Assembly: GCA_031264885.1 (NCBI GenBank)
Contig: JAISDM010000079.1
Span: 1-27,602 of the forward strand
Direction: 5' to 3'
Length of the DNA: 27,602 nt
Source: Peptococcaceae bacterium
GTDB taxonomy: Bacteria > Bacillota > Peptococcia > DRI-13 > UBA5745
A program made the position numbers and the translations under genes. Shown in pieces: positions 7,615 through 16,456 of this stretch. Below the pieces are notes generated by a model that did no database searches, was not told the origin of the DNA, and saw only the letters and a list, made by a program, of their open reading frames with translations. The number at the start of each line of letters is the position of its first letter. The first letter of the stretch is position 1.

Positions 7615-7642
7615 CAGGCGTTTACGCAGGCGGTAAAGCCTG
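7615..7642 (+). promoter_or_regulatory. Hairpin ahead of the large adhesin gene
   Basis: CAGGC-g-TTTAC (7615-7625) pairs with GTAAA-GCCTG (7633-7642): 10 pairs, one bulged G, 7-base loop. It ends 14 bases before the GGAGG of the adhesin gene and has no T run, so it is more likely to affect mRNA stability or translation than to terminate. Confidence 0.4.
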
Positions 7643-7668
7643 AAACAAGACGTGATGGAGGCTCGGTT

Positions 7669-10600
7669 ATGCGAGAAGATCCGCTGAAATTAAAGACAAA
7701 ACAAGACAAGACAACGTTCATCGACAGAATACGCGGACGCCGCGTTTCCGTTGGTCTGTGTTTGACCGGAGGAGGGCTCGTCGTCGCGTTTTTGGTATTC
7801 TACGCGCTCTTACTGCCCGCCATTGCTGAGGAGAGACCGGAAGCACTGCCTGTCGGTTTGTCTGAATACGCCCAGACGGACGACTTCTACGAATATGATA
7901 CCGGCGCCGGAGTCGTTCCGGAGAGCGGCGAAAACGCGCCGAATGGCGATGGAGTCGTTCCGGAGGACAGCGGAGATATTTCACCGGATGGCGATGGAGT
8001 CATCCCGGAGGACGGCGGAGACATTTCGCCGGATGGCGATGGAGTCGTTCCGGAGGACGGCGGAGATATTTCGCCGGATGGCGCTGAAGTCGTCCCGGAG
8101 GGTGGAGAAGATGTCCCGGATGGCGCCGGGGATAGCCCGGATGGGGCCGAAGTCGTCCCGGAGGACAGCGGAGACATTTCGCCGGAGAGCGCCGGGGATG
8201 GCCCGGAGGATGGCGCCGGAGCCGTTCCGGATGGGACCGAAGTTGTCCCGGAGGACAGCGGAGACATTTCGCCGGATGGCGCCGGGGATGGCCCGGATGG
8301 GACCGAAGTCGTCCCGGGGATTGCCGCCGCGGCGTTCTCCGGCATTATGCCGATGGCTCTTATGGACGGATTTTCATCCGATCTGGCGGACTTTCTTACG
8401 AGCGTTGCAATCAGGGACGCGAACGACAATATCGTCAGCGGCGATGTTCGCGCGGGTGAGACATACTACTTAGAGTTTAGATTTGATGAAGTGCCGGACG
8501 GAGCTGACTTCAGGCAGTTCAAGTACAACGATCAAGATTTGCTGACATACCTGCTCCCCACCGGCGTCACGGTACCGTCCGATAAGAGCGACTATATTGC
8601 GGGAAGTACGGGGAGCGGCGTCAGCGAGGATCTGGGCGTCTATGAGATAGCCACGAGCGGCGGCGTAACCGTGCGGTTTTATGAGGTTGACAAGGCCGGG
8701 ACAGAGACCTCCGGCACACCTTTCTTCGAACACTACGCCGACACGTACTTCACATTGAACCTTGAGGCGACCTTTGACGCCGGGAGCAGCGGCGGTCCGG
8801 TTTCGATCGACTTTAGCGACAGCGTGACCATCGATTTGACTGTCGACGCCACCCCCGGACTCGCTGTGACAAAGACGGCGGGAAGCTACGATCCCGAGAC
8901 GCGCGCGGTAGATTACACCGTGGTCGTGACGGCTCTCGGCAGGACGGTCCATGACATAACGCTTACGGACGATATGATCTTAAAAGCGGCGATGTGGGGG
9001 CAGAACACAGGCGTTCGTACTCCTCCCGGTATGCTGTCCATCCTCGGACGGCCGCTTGTCACGACCTTTGCCGGCGGCGAAATAGAAGTCGACGCGATAC
9101 CCTTGGATCCGGGTACGCACGGCGGGCGTTACAGTATCCCCCTGGGCGTATCCCTCGATATCGGACAGAGCGTGACCGTGACCTATTCCGTGCGGGCGGA
9201 CGACGCGCTCTTTGATCATGAAGACAACAGGTTCGGCAGCAACTACTACGGGATCGATAACACGGTCACGGCGGCGGGGAATCCCGACGGCGGGGGTGAG
9301 CGTGTCTCGGACTCCGACGACGCGTCTGCGGGATTTACGGTCACGTACCTGGAGAAGTGGGGCGAACTCGACGACACGGACGGCGACGGCGTGGCCGATG
9401 TGGGCGAGAGCATCGCCTGGGGCGTCCGCGTCGGCGACGGTGTCACCGATCTGCGGGGCGCGACGATAACGGATACTCTCGGATCAGATCTCAAATTGGA
9501 GACGATAGACTTGGTGTGGCTGTACTCGGGCGCGATTGACCCGGCCAATTTTATCGGAGATTATACGGCGGCTGCCACGCTTACCGGCTCCGGGCTTGAG
9601 CTCACGGTGCCCAGTACCGCTAAGCCGGTCATGAGCGTCGTCATCGGGTATACAAGCACAATTACGGGGGGATATGCCCCTTACTTCAACAATGTGTCGC
9701 TCCGGTATCCCGGCAAGTCGTTTGAATTCCTGGAAACGGCTTCCGTGGTGGACGACCAGGGCGGCAATGGCGCCAAGGGCGCCGAGAAGACGGGCGTGCT
9801 CCTGGATAACGGCGACGAGGGCATCCGATATACGATCAGCCTGGAGATCCCGGGGGAACTGTACGGGAAAGTTCTCCACATCCAGGACACACTTCGTTTT
9901 TTGCCCTTTGACGGCGGCTGGAGGTCTATGGATAACAAACCGACGGATATGGAGGTCGTCATAACGAAGGAAAACGGGGGCGTCGTAGATAAAGACGCTT
10001 ATTCATGGGTTTTGATATACGGGGACGATCCTGCTCTTGTCTCCAGCGGTTTCTCTAGTAAAGCAGATGTTTGGTATCTGCTGTTCAACGCGCCGTTGAT
10101 ACCAGGTACGGGTCTTCCCAACGAGCCAATGGCGAAATGGAACATAAATGAGGACAGCGTCGTTACGATGACGTACACGCTCCCCCCCGCGGCGAAGGTT
10201 TTGGAAGGGGATTACGCGGGCATGACCCTCGCGGAGGCATTAGACTACGGATTTGTAACAAACGAGGTGTACATGGACACTGATGATGGAGATAGTTTAT
10301 ATGGTGAGAGCTATCTAAGCAGATTCATCATAAAGTCCGGGCAAAAGATATACAAGAGCGGAAACAGCTGGATTAAGGAAGAACAGGGCGATTATGCCGA
10401 GGAGAATTTCTACAAGGCGGACGCGAAAGGCTTCTTCTATACCGTACGGCTCAATCCCGCTCGCGGCAACGCGCCGTTCAATCTCGCGCCGGCCGGGATA
10501 CCGCCCGTGTTTTCGGACAGCTTTGACTCCCGCCTCATATTGGACAAAACGAGCGTAGAGATAAGAAAATGGGATGGCGGTTCTGGGGTTACATATACTG

Positions 10601-11871
10601 TGAACAGCTCCGATATAACCGTCGCGCAGGGCGGTGGCGGCGCGCCGTCGACCTTCAGCTTTAATTTCGCCAACGTCAAGAATAACGGTCAGCCTATTGT
10701 CTGCGATATCGGGAATGAGTATTACGTGAGATACAGGCTTCTGCTGCCCGCAAATACCGGGGATTTGGGCTCCGGCGTGACGAGATTCCCGAACACGGCC
10801 ACTGTTACCGTCACAGACAGTGACGGTAACAGAAGCTACAGCGCCGACGCGGAGGTTGACTATGGGAAGCCGATCGTCACAAAGAAGATGACCCCGGCCT
10901 CGAATACGACCGTCAATGTGGTGATCATCGTAAACCCCAAAGCCGAAGATCTGGCGGTCAACAGCGATACCATCACCGTCATAGACACGATGAGCGATTC
11001 GCTCGCGTTTATCGACCCTTCGAAGATCGAGGTGACAAAGGAAGATGGCGCCCCGCTTGATTCCGGGATCGAGTGGGTATTGGTATACGCCCCGGAGGAT
11101 AACTCCGTCACATTCGAGAATCTGCCCGACAATACGGCGGTTAAAATCACCTACAAGGCACTCGTCAAGGGCGCTCCGGGCGAGACCGTAGACATCGCCA
11201 ACACAGTCGTGATCGACGGATACTCGGAGGACTATGTCACAGTGAAAGAGAGTTTCGTGATCATGAAGTCGAGCGCGTCGGCCGGCGGTTCCTATGCCAC
11301 GCTCTATCTGCGGAAGACGGATGAGGAAACCGGGGAGCTGCCTCTGCCGGGCGCGGGCTTCGCGCTGTACAAAAAAATAGATGGCGTACTGTCCGGTCAT
11401 GAGCCGTATCCCGGTTTTAATGGTGTCCAACCGCCGTCCGGCGTGGATAAGACCAAAGAAATACCGTCCGGTGAAGCCGGCGCCGGCATGTATTATTATA
11501 TTATGTGGGCGGAAACCTCCGGATCCGGCATGGCCGTCTTCGACCATCAGCAAGTCCTGACCGGCAGAACCTTCCTCTTAGTCGAAACACAGGCGCCGGC
11601 AGGCTACGTGAAGTCTGAGGAACCCCTGCTATTCTACATGCGCGCCGGCGAAGACGACACCGGCGGGCCGCCCGGTGTTCCCGCCAGTGGGGGCGGCTTG
11701 GACAGCGCGGACATCGTCGTCGCCAACAGAGTCGGCGCGCGCTTCCCCGAGACGGGCGGATCGGGCGCGGCGCCGTACACGGCGGCCGGCGCGGTGATGA
11801 TGGCCTTTGCCCTGGGCGCGGCGCTGACGCGCGCCGGATGGCGGCGCAGGTTCTTTAACGACAGCGCCTGA
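7669..11871 (+). CDS. Very large sortase-anchored pilus adhesin (FPETG)
   Basis: A 1400-residue surface protein, probably the pilus tip or ancillary adhesin. Order: basic N-terminus, hydrophobic signal segment (26-50) with likely cleavage after AIA (51-53), an acidic Pro/Gly/Asp/Glu repeat stalk (about 80-217), several Ig-like pilin/DUF11-type domains with VTKTAGSYDPETR-like starts, a SpaA/Cna-B-type domain (about 1208-1340) with E-box LVETQAPAGY (1304-1313), then FPETG (1359-1363), a hydrophobic stretch and a basic tail. I placed the start at ATG 7669, 7 bases after GGAGG; the frame stays open upstream to 7573 but without a signal or SD. It precedes the backbone pilin, typical for a tip subunit. 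The ligand is unknown. Confidence 0.88.
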   Translation: MREDPLKLKTKQDKTTFIDRIRGRRVSVGLCLTGGGLVVAFLVFYALLLPAIAEERPEALPVGLSEYAQTDDFYEYDTGAGVVPESGENAPNGDGVVPEDSGDISPDGDGVIPEDGGDISPDGDGVVPEDGGDISPDGAEVVPEGGEDVPDGAGDSPDGAEVVPEDSGDISPESAGDGPEDGAGAVPDGTEVVPEDSGDISPDGAGDGPDGTEVVPGIAAAAFSGIMPMALMDGFSSDLADFLTSVAIRDANDNIVSGDVRAGETYYLEFRFDEVPDGADFRQFKYNDQDLLTYLLPTGVTVPSDKSDYIAGSTGSGVSEDLGVYEIATSGGVTVRFYEVDKAGTETSGTPFFEHYADTYFTLNLEATFDAGSSGGPVSIDFSDSVTIDLTVDATPGLAVTKTAGSYDPETRAVDYTVVVTALGRTVHDITLTDDMILKAAMWGQNTGVRTPPGMLSILGRPLVTTFAGGEIEVDAIPLDPGTHGGRYSIPLGVSLDIGQSVTVTYSVRADDALFDHEDNRFGSNYYGIDNTVTAAGNPDGGGERVSDSDDASAGFTVTYLEKWGELDDTDGDGVADVGESIAWGVRVGDGVTDLRGATITDTLGSDLKLETIDLVWLYSGAIDPANFIGDYTAAATLTGSGLELTVPSTAKPVMSVVIGYTSTITGGYAPYFNNVSLRYPGKSFEFLETASVVDDQGGNGAKGAEKTGVLLDNGDEGIRYTISLEIPGELYGKVLHIQDTLRFLPFDGGWRSMDNKPTDMEVVITKENGGVVDKDAYSWVLIYGDDPALVSSGFSSKADVWYLLFNAPLIPGTGLPNEPMAKWNINEDSVVTMTYTLPPAAKVLEGDYAGMTLAEALDYGFVTNEVYMDTDDGDSLYGESYLSRFIIKSGQKIYKSGNSWIKEEQGDYAEENFYKADAKGFFYTVRLNPARGNAPFNLAPAGIPPVFSDSFDSRLILDKTSVEIRKWDGGSGVTYTVNSSDITVAQGGGGAPSTFSFNFANVKNNGQPIVCDIGNEYYVRYRLLLPANTGDLGSGVTRFPNTATVTVTDSDGNRSYSADAEVDYGKPIVTKKMTPASNTTVNVVIIVNPKAEDLAVNSDTITVIDTMSDSLAFIDPSKIEVTKEDGAPLDSGIEWVLVYAPEDNSVTFENLPDNTAVKITYKALVKGAPGETVDIANTVVIDGYSEDYVTVKESFVIMKSSASAGGSYATLYLRKTDEETGELPLPGAGFALYKKIDGVLSGHEPYPGFNGVQPPSGVDKTKEIPSGEAGAGMYYYIMWAETSGSGMAVFDHQQVLTGRTFLLVETQAPAGYVKSEEPLLFYMRAGEDDTGGPPGVPASGGGLDSADIVVANRVGARFPETGGSGAAPYTAAGAVMMAFALGAALTRAGWRRRFFNDSA
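7906..8320 (+). repeat. In-frame tandem repeats encoding the acidic stalk
   Basis: Imperfect units of about 15 codons (GDGVVPEDSGDISPD and shortened variants) repeat through this stretch. At DNA level gtcgttccggaggac and cggagayatttcrccggat recur. Units differ by whole codons, so copy-number change would alter stalk length without breaking the frame. Confidence 0.85.
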
Positions 11872-11902
11872 ATGAGGCGTTGGAACGTGTGGATGTGATG
11901 AG

Positions 11903-11922
11903 CCGGGCGGTTGGGCGCCCGG
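11903..11922 (+). promoter_or_regulatory. GC hairpin between adhesin and backbone pilin
   Basis: CCGGGCG (11903-11909), loop gttggg, CGCCCGG (11916-11922), in the 89-base gap before the major pilin. There is no T run. A hairpin here could be an mRNA processing or stabilising site raising pilin over adhesin output; that role is inferred. Confidence 0.45.
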
Positions 11923-11960
11923 TGGTGTGTAAGGTGTATGAGAAGAAAGGAGTCAAAACG

Positions 11961-13532
11961 ATGAAACAGACAATGAGACACAAGAAATTCACGGCGGCGG
12001 CGCTGACGCTCATGATGGTCTTCGCCTTCGCGGCCCCCACGTTTGCGGCTGGTCCGGGGAGTATCACGATCACCAACCCCAGTTCGTCGCTGAGCATCGA
12101 CGGGCATACGTTTAAGGCGTACAGGATATTTGATCTGGAGAGCTACTCGGGTAGTAACTACGCTTACAAGATCAATGAGGATTTCGCGGACTTTACGTAC
12201 AACACGTACACGGGAGCGGAGATCGCCGGTTATCTCGATACCATCACAGACGATCCGGACGCGCTCAACGCTTTCGCGGCGGCGGTATGGGACTATATTG
12301 ACGGCGCCGGAGCCGTTGTCGCCGTCGGAACAGAAACGGCAAGCGGCAACAGTTCTGTTACAATCAGTGGGCTCGACCTCGGCTACTACTTGGTATACAG
12401 CGGAGACTTCAGTGACGGAAACAGCGGCAGCCTGGTCGCGGCGCACATCCTGACCACCACAGATCCAGATGGTGTTGCCACTCTCAAGGCCGACCTGCCC
12501 ACGATAGAGAAGAAGGTCTCCGATAACGCGACAGTTGGCTTCGCCGACTATACGGATCTGAACATCGGCGACACGGCGCATTTCATGCTGACGTCCAAGG
12601 TTCCGAACATGAACGGCTATACCTCCTACGTCTACACCGTACACGACACGCTGAGCGAGGGACTTACGTTCAATAACGACGTCGAAGTCACGGTGGGCGG
12701 CGCCAGTCTCACCGAAAATACCCATTATACGATTGATGATGCCCCCCAAGGCGGTTACTCCGCCGAGTCATTCATCATTGAGTTTGACCCGGAGGAATTT
12801 ATCAAGCTCAATTCCGGCGCCGACATCGTAATCACCTATTCCGCCACGCTGAACGCGGGGGCCGCCGTCGCGGAGCCGGGCGATTATGAAGGCGACTCCA
12901 ACGAGGTCTATCTGGAGTACAGCAATGACCCCTATGGCGGCGGCACAGGCGAGACGCCGGAGGATGAGGTGTTTGTCTATACCTTTAAGTTCGATATATT
13001 CAAATATACTCTCACCGACAAGGAAGCGGCTGATGACCTGGGAAACAGAACAGGGCTGGAGAACGCGGAGTTTGAGCTTCGCGCCGACGCCGGGGACGCT
13101 GGAACGGCGATAGAGTTTGTCTACGAAAATGACATCTACAGAACCGCGATGGCATCGGAAGGCGGGACAGCGATAACGGCATTAACTTCAGATGAAGACG
13201 GAAATATTGAGATCAGGGGCCTTAAAGCGGGTACCTACTACCTCGTGGAAACCGAAGCCCCGGAGGGCTACAATCAGCTTACGGCGCCCATCGAAGTCGT
13301 TATAGAGGAAGGCACTTATGATCCCGTAGCGGGAACGTTATCGTACACCTTGCGGGTATATAACGGGTCGGGATATGATACGGTCACAGAAGTCAATGTC
13401 CTGAACAATACCGGTTTCGTATTCCCCGAATCCGGCGGTATCGGGCGCACGGTCTTCACGGTCGTCGGGCTGCTGCTGATGCTCGGCGCGGGCGTGACCC
13501 TGGTCGCGCGTATGAAAACGGCGGGACGCTGA
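11961..13532 (+). CDS. Major (backbone) pilin, isopeptide type, FPESG
   Basis: A 523-residue SpaA-like backbone pilin. It has a classical Sec signal peptide (about 1-30, ending near TFAAG), an N-terminal pilin domain, then a segment at 181 beginning TIEKKVSDN that opens a D2-type isopeptide-forming domain; its lysines are candidates for the inter-subunit bond. A C-terminal SpaA/Cna-B domain has the E-box YYLVETEAPEGY (426-437), whose Glu catalyses the internal isopeptide bond in this family. The sorting signal FPESG (488-492) is followed by a hydrophobic stretch and a basic tail. The ATG at 11961 has AAAGGAG upstream; an in-frame start at 11880 would put extra residues before the signal peptide. 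The class C sortase follows after 2 bases. Confidence 0.92.
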   Translation: MKQTMRHKKFTAAALTLMMVFAFAAPTFAAGPGSITITNPSSSLSIDGHTFKAYRIFDLESYSGSNYAYKINEDFADFTYNTYTGAEIAGYLDTITDDPDALNAFAAAVWDYIDGAGAVVAVGTETASGNSSVTISGLDLGYYLVYSGDFSDGNSGSLVAAHILTTTDPDGVATLKADLPTIEKKVSDNATVGFADYTDLNIGDTAHFMLTSKVPNMNGYTSYVYTVHDTLSEGLTFNNDVEVTVGGASLTENTHYTIDDAPQGGYSAESFIIEFDPEEFIKLNSGADIVITYSATLNAGAAVAEPGDYEGDSNEVYLEYSNDPYGGGTGETPEDEVFVYTFKFDIFKYTLTDKEAADDLGNRTGLENAEFELRADAGDAGTAIEFVYENDIYRTAMASEGGTAITALTSDEDGNIEIRGLKAGTYYLVETEAPEGYNQLTAPIEVVIEEGTYDPVAGTLSYTLRVYNGSGYDTVTEVNVLNNTGFVFPESGGIGRTVFTVVGLLLMLGAGVTLVARMKTAGR

Positions 13533-13534
13533 AC

Positions 13535-14470
13535 TTGGATCCCACTCTGGAGAACACCGCGCGCGGTTCGGAGGATGCCGGGCCGGCGCGGGAGGCGGGG
13601 ATTCCGCCGGATGGCGGCGGGGGGCGAACGCGGCGCTCGTTCCCGCGGAAACACGCGCTGACGCTCGCCTTGGCGGCTGTGTTCCTCATAGGACTCGCCG
13701 TGCTGCTTTACCCCGTTGTGAGCGATTATATCAACGCGCTGCACCAGTCGCGCGTAATCGCGGAGTACCGTGAGAGCGTCACGCGCGTAGACGACGCGAG
13801 TTACGCGGCGTATCTCGACGAGGCGCGGGCGTACAACGGGCGCCTGAACGCCAAAAGCAACCGCTTTGTGCTGTCGGAGGAGGAACGGACGGAGTATGAC
13901 TCTCTGCTGCGTGTTTCCGACACAGGAGTGATGGGTTATCTTGAGATTCCGTCTATCCGCGTGAAACTGCCCATCTACCACGGCACGGGGGAGGGCGTTC
14001 TGCAGGTCGGGATCGGGCATATGGAGGGCGCGTCTCTGCCGATCGGCGGCGTGGGCACGCACGCGGTCGTAACGGGTCACAGAGGGCTGCCATCGTCCAC
14101 GCTCCTGACGGATTTGAATAAGCTGACCGAGGGAGATTTCTTCATGTTCGCGATACTCGACGAGGTTCTGACATATGAGGCCGACCACATCCTGACAGTG
14201 GAACCGGACGAATTGGACGCTTTGGACATCGACCCGGATATGGATTACGCGACGCTTGTCACATGTACCCCCTACGGTATCAACAGTCACCGGCTTCTGG
14301 TGCGCGGACACCGCGTGGATAACGCGGGCGGAAACGGCGTCCGCGTAGCGGCGGACGCGATCATGATCAAATCGACCCTTGCCGCCATGATCTTCGCGGC
14401 GCCGATGCTTCTGGGGCTCTCGATCGGCGTATTCATCAAATACAGACGGCGCGGGGAAAGGATAAAATGA
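13535..14470 (+). CDS. Class C (pilus-polymerising) sortase
   Basis: A 311-residue membrane transpeptidase that links pilin subunits: it cleaves the sorting signal and joins it to a lysine on the next pilin. There is an N-terminal span at about 41-60 and a C-terminal span near 280-302, as usual in class C. Catalytic residues are His182 (TGHRG), Cys244 (LVTCTPYG) and Arg253 (NSHRLLVRGHR). A lid motif of DPW type is not obvious before the core. The start appears to be TTG 13535, 2 bases after the pilin stop, with only a weak SD (GGCGGGA); I see no in-frame ATG before the catalytic domain. The first 30 or so Gly/Pro-rich residues are therefore less certain. It overlaps the next gene by 4 bases (ATGA). 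Confidence 0.92.
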   Translation: MDPTLENTARGSEDAGPAREAGIPPDGGGGRTRRSFPRKHALTLALAAVFLIGLAVLLYPVVSDYINALHQSRVIAEYRESVTRVDDASYAAYLDEARAYNGRLNAKSNRFVLSEEERTEYDSLLRVSDTGVMGYLEIPSIRVKLPIYHGTGEGVLQVGIGHMEGASLPIGGVGTHAVVTGHRGLPSSTLLTDLNKLTEGDFFMFAILDEVLTYEADHILTVEPDELDALDIDPDMDYATLVTCTPYGINSHRLLVRGHRVDNAGGNGVRVAADAIMIKSTLAAMIFAAPMLLGLSIGVFIKYRRRGERIK

Positions 14471-15573
14471 CAGGTGATATGCCAATGAGGAGATTGCTGA
14501 AACGAATCGTATATGTATCGCTGCTGCTCTCGCTGTGCGGCGCACGCTCTCTGCCGGCGCGCGCCGCGGAGGCGCCCGACTTGGAACGCGGCGGCAGCTT
14601 CACGATCGTAATGGAAAACGGCGGCGCCGCTATCCGCGGCGCGGAGATCACCCTTTACCGCGTCGCGGACACGAGAATCGAAGACGGGCGCTTCGTCTAT
14701 ACCGCCACGTCCGATTTCGCGGCCATTGGCGCGGATATCGGCGATCTCGATACGGAGAGAGACCTCTCCGCGGCGGCGGGTCTGCGCGATTTTGCCGCGC
14801 GCGGCGGTCTTGAGGGGACAGCGAAGACGACAGGCGCCGACGGCAAAGCGGCATTCACGCCGCTTTCTGTGGGACTCTATCTCGTCGCGCAGACCGGCTC
14901 GACCGATTCTTATTACGACATTCTCCCCTTTCTGCTGTCCGTTCCCATGGCCGACGCCGCTGGGACGGGGTGGATCTACGATATAGAATCGCTTCCCAAG
15001 ACGGAGATAAGTCGGCGGTCCTATTCACCCGGACCCACGCCGGAACCCGAGCCCACGCCAAGAACTGAACCCACGCCGGAACCCGAGCCCACGCCAAGAA
15101 CTGAGCCCGAATCCACGCCGGGATATGAACCAGAACCTACGCCGTCGGCTGAACCCGGATCTACACCGAGATATGAGCCCGAATCCACGTCGGGGTATGA
15201 ATCTCAGCCTACGCCGTCGGCTGAACCCGGATCCACGTCAAGATCTGAACCCGAACCCACGCCAAGATCTGAGACGGAACCCACGTACGTACCTGAGCCG
15301 TCTCCCGGAGGTTCGATTCCGGAACCGCCGCCCGTACCCCTGGACGAGAACGATATGCCTTTGGGCGTGTGGAGATGGGATCCCGATCTCGAGGAATGGA
15401 TATTGGATGAATTCCCTCCGTTAAGCGGCCTGAAGCTGCCGCAGACGGGACAATTGCGATGGCCGGTTCCGGTTATGGCCGGCGTGGGTATGATCCTGTT
15501 CGCGTCCGGATGGGCGGTCAAACGCGGGCAGGGCGGGAGCGGAACTCACGGTGAGGATGTCCGCAAACGATGA
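14467..15573 (+). CDS. Minor/basal pilin with Pro-rich stalk, LPQTG
   Basis: A 368-residue secreted protein: signal peptide (about 7-34), a SpaA/Cna-B-like domain with ITLYRVADTRIEDG near 60 and SVGLYLVAQTGSTD near 140, then a Pro/Glu/Thr stalk (about 188-280) of PTPEPEPTPRTE-like units, a DENDMPLGVWRWDPD segment, and sorting signal LPQTG (324-328) with a hydrophobic stretch and basic tail. A Pro-rich tail before LPxTG is typical of basal pilins that tether the fibre to the wall. The ATG at 14467 overlaps the sortase stop; ATG 14485, 7 bases after AGGTGA, would give a cleaner signal peptide and is a real alternative. The 4-base overlap with the second sortase suggests that enzyme handles this substrate. 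Confidence 0.85.
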   Translation: MTGDMPMRRLLKRIVYVSLLLSLCGARSLPARAAEAPDLERGGSFTIVMENGGAAIRGAEITLYRVADTRIEDGRFVYTATSDFAAIGADIGDLDTERDLSAAAGLRDFAARGGLEGTAKTTGADGKAAFTPLSVGLYLVAQTGSTDSYYDILPFLLSVPMADAAGTGWIYDIESLPKTEISRRSYSPGPTPEPEPTPRTEPTPEPEPTPRTEPESTPGYEPEPTPSAEPGSTPRYEPESTSGYESQPTPSAEPGSTSRSEPEPTPRSETEPTYVPEPSPGGSIPEPPPVPLDENDMPLGVWRWDPDLEEWILDEFPPLSGLKLPQTGQLRWPVPVMAGVGMILFASGWAVKRGQGGSGTHGEDVRKR

Positions 15574-16220
15574 AAACAGACGCGAATCGCAGACGCGTGG
15601 ATATTGGCGCCGCGCTGATGGCCGCGGGCGGGCTGCTTGTCTTGTCAGCGATTTCTCTTTTCCTGTACAACGATATGGACGACAAGCGGGCGAGCGCGTC
15701 CGCGTCGCGCGTCGCGTCCGCGCTCGCTCTGGAGATCGAAACGCGGGCGGCGGAAATGGCGCCCGGCGCGGCGATGGACGCTGACGGGGGGAGCGGAACG
15801 ATTTCCATAGACGGAGAGACGTATATCGGCGTGCTGTGTGTTCCCGCGCTCGGCCTCACGCTGCCCGTGACGCGTGACTGGAGTTACGAAAAGCTGAAGA
15901 GATCGCCCTGCCGCTACAGCGGGAATATAGACGAGGACACCATGGTAATCGCCGCACACAACTACAGGCGGCATTTCGGGAACATCCGGAACCTGTCCCG
16001 CGGCGACGCGCTGACATTTACCGACGCCGGCGGCAAGGAATACGGCTATACCGTCGCGGAGATTGAGACGCTCGCGGCGACCGGCGTTGAGGAGATGACG
16101 GAAAGCGTATACGACATCACATTGTTCACCTGCACATACGGCGGCGCCGCAAGGGTGGCCGTCCGGTGCGTCCGAGCCGTTCCTTCCCCCGCCGCGCCTG
16201 ACACCCCAGGAGGGGAATAG
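15570..16220 (+). CDS. Second sortase (anchoring type, class uncertain)
   Basis: A 216-residue sortase with one N-terminal span (about 12-33) and no C-terminal span, so not class C. Catalytic residues are His130 (IAAHNYRRHF), Cys188 (LFTCTYGG) and Arg195 (ARVAVRCVR). Size and topology fit class B/D-like enzymes that attach proteins to peptidoglycan. The ATG overlaps the preceding stop by 4 bases. With the class C enzyme two genes upstream, this gives the usual division between polymerisation and wall anchoring; that LPQTG and VPKTG proteins are its substrates is inferred from context. It is the last gene of the operon; a hairpin with a T run lies 80 bases downstream. Confidence 0.88.
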   Translation: MKTDANRRRVDIGAALMAAGGLLVLSAISLFLYNDMDDKRASASASRVASALALEIETRAAEMAPGAAMDADGGSGTISIDGETYIGVLCVPALGLTLPVTRDWSYEKLKRSPCRYSGNIDEDTMVIAAHNYRRHFGNIRNLSRGDALTFTDAGGKEYGYTVAEIETLAATGVEEMTESVYDITLFTCTYGGAARVAVRCVRAVPSPAAPDTPGGE

Positions 16221-16250
16221 GAAAAGATGGGCGTGGTCCCGGACGGGGAC

Positions 16251-16318
16251 GGGCGGCAGAATGCCGCCCCTACGGGCGCTGTGAACGGTGTGTCTGTGGG
16301 GGCGGCGTTTTGCCGCCT
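16251..16318 (+). repeat. Dispersed palindromic repeat, copy 5
   Basis: Core GGGCGGCA (16251-16258), gaa, TGCCGCCC (16262-16269), then tacgggcgctgtgaacggtg and a second inverted core ending at 16317. It is nearly identical to copy 3 (5768), and like copy 4 sits directly upstream of the shared promoter, so repeat plus promoter may have been duplicated together. Confidence 0.8.
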
Positions 16319-16331
16319 GTTTTTATTTTTT
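16300..16331 (+). terminator. Terminator of the pilus operon, within repeat
   Basis: GGCGGC (16301-16306), loop gtttt, GCCGCC (16312-16317), then tgtttttatttttt. This has good intrinsic terminator geometry, 80 bases after the last sortase gene and just before the next promoter. Confidence 0.65.
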
Positions 16332-16338
16332 CATGGGC

Positions 16339-16367
16339 TTGTATACCCAAATTGTATCTGACATAAA
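16339..16367 (+). promoter_or_regulatory. Promoter of the orphan adhesin gene (duplicate of pilus promoter)
   Basis: TTGTAT (16339-16344), 17-base spacer, CATAAA (16362-16367), with TGA before the -10. It is collinear with the pilus promoter at 6231 but weaker at both boxes, so similar control with lower basal strength is likely. Confidence 0.65.
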
Positions 16368-16456
16368 GAAAATATCATAAGAAATTCTGAAAAATTAATG
16401 AATTCGCTTTTGCTACCCTCAAAAAACGAAGCAATTCCACGAAATATATAACAGAT
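16368..16456 (+). promoter_or_regulatory. Conserved 5' leader, copy B (candidate structured RNA)
   Basis: The partner of 6260-6348. TTTGCTA (16409-16415) faces TAACAGA (16449-16455), pairing with one C-A mismatch where copy A has C-G. The inner hairpin is GAA-GCAA-TTC (16428-16437). CCCTCAAAAA and CCACGAA are unchanged. The four differences in the inner hairpin are exactly those that keep the stem and the GNRA loop. Confidence 0.55.

Noticed and set aside
7906..8320. Possible CRISPR-like array
   Set aside because: Repeats are imperfect, coding, without regular unique spacers, and in frame with the adhesin gene.
10315..11553. Long minus-strand open frame within the adhesin gene
   Set aside because: No SD, domain or signal; the plus strand has a full secretion and sorting architecture. 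The same reasoning applies to 13316-14545 and 21450-23276 (minus).
11880..11960. N-terminal extension of the backbone pilin from 11880
   Set aside because: No SD for that start, it would bury the signal peptide, and ATG 11961 has AAAGGAG upstream.
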